Shown one piece after another: positions 11,497 to 11,515 of a DNA stretch of 11,515 bases. This stretch comes from CAVZCK01 sp963798805 (GTDB lineage Bacteria; Pseudomonadota; Alphaproteobacteria; Rhizobiales; Rhodomicrobiaceae). Position numbers and translations under genes: made by a program. The notes under the pieces were generated by a model. That model was not told the origin of the DNA. It was given only the letters and a program-made list of their open reading frames with translations, and ran no database searches. Numbering within the stretch: the stretch's first letter is position 1; every line of letters begins with the position of its first letter. The DNA lies in assembly GCA_963798805.1 (NCBI GenBank), contig CAWCVC010000006.1, positions 1 to 11,515 of the forward strand. The letters are read 5' to 3'.

Positions 11497-11515
11497 TAGA
11501 AAATCTTAAAAAAAC

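Larger units (their letters stand above)
1615..11515. mobile_element. Candidate integrative element (phage-satellite-like or cryptic island), right end not in window
   Basis: Seen: a tRNA gene at the left, then only mobile-element-type genes (P4-type integrase, AlpA regulator, RepA-like helicase, AT-hook/small-terminase-like protein, RHH and zinc-ribbon proteins, many small unknowns), plus repeat arrays. Known: DUF4102 integrases commonly insert into tRNA 3' ends, and int + alpA + replication gene is the core of P4-like satellites and related islands. Inferred: the element starts at the tRNA. Against certainty: no second copy of the tRNA 3' end is found up to 11515, and int sits at the far side, so the right boundary is outside or the tRNA is not the target. 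No virion or conjugation genes are present in the window. Confidence 0.55.

Noticed and set aside
11372..11515. attR copy of the tRNA-Val 3' end
   Set aside because: No match to the T-arm or acceptor sequence is present in the last 140 bases, so the right boundary cannot be placed.

Overview
The window is GC-rich with mostly G/C third codon positions, and it reads as a chromosome fragment of an alphaproteobacterium, probably of the Rhizobiales. That placement is inferred from codon use, protein style and the tRNA, not from a marker gene. It has two parts.

Positions 1-1614 look like ordinary chromosome. A TetR-family repressor gene runs leftward and off the left edge. It is divergent from a beta-class-like glutathione S-transferase gene, and the gap between them carries two copies of an 18-bp palindromic operator. 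A tRNA-Val(CAC) gene with its own sigma70-type promoter follows.

From just after the tRNA to the right edge the content is that of an integrative element. It has a complete P4-type (DUF4102) tyrosine integrase, an AlpA-type regulator/excisionase and a RepA-like RecA-fold helicase. It also has a likely replication-origin region, an AT-hook protein with a small-terminase-like middle part, and a run of tightly overlapping unknown genes. No capsid, tail, portal, large terminase, conjugation, toxin or resistance gene is seen. About 10 kb of int, alpA, replication helicase and small phage-like genes next to a tRNA is the gene content of a phage satellite or a cryptic replicating island. This is an inference: no duplicated tRNA 3' end (attR) lies in the window, and a promoter at the right edge suggests that genes continue outside.

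Layout from right to left: int (10142-11371), alpA (9665-9886), a Pro-rich protein overlapping it (9261-9665), the helicase (8063-9223) behind a hairpin that buries its ribosome binding site, and a 250-bp non-coding region (7813-8062). That region holds TTACG repeats, a G-quadruplex motif and a GTTGGAA array spaced about 11 bp. Next come a 94-aa protein (7528-7812) and a five-gene overlapping operon (7264 to 4238). A separately promoted four-helix membrane protein follows (3622-4095). Then a rightward pair, an RHH DNA-binding protein and a zinc-ribbon protein (2953-3584), stands divergent from a leftward pair of tiny genes (2509-2846). A repeat/palindrome cassette (2238-2396) and one small rightward gene (about 1844-2194) lie next to the tRNA.

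The regulatory layout suggests that int and alpA control integration and excision, that the helicase and the phased repeat array replicate the excised element, and that the five-gene operon carries the element-specific functions, which are unrecognised here.
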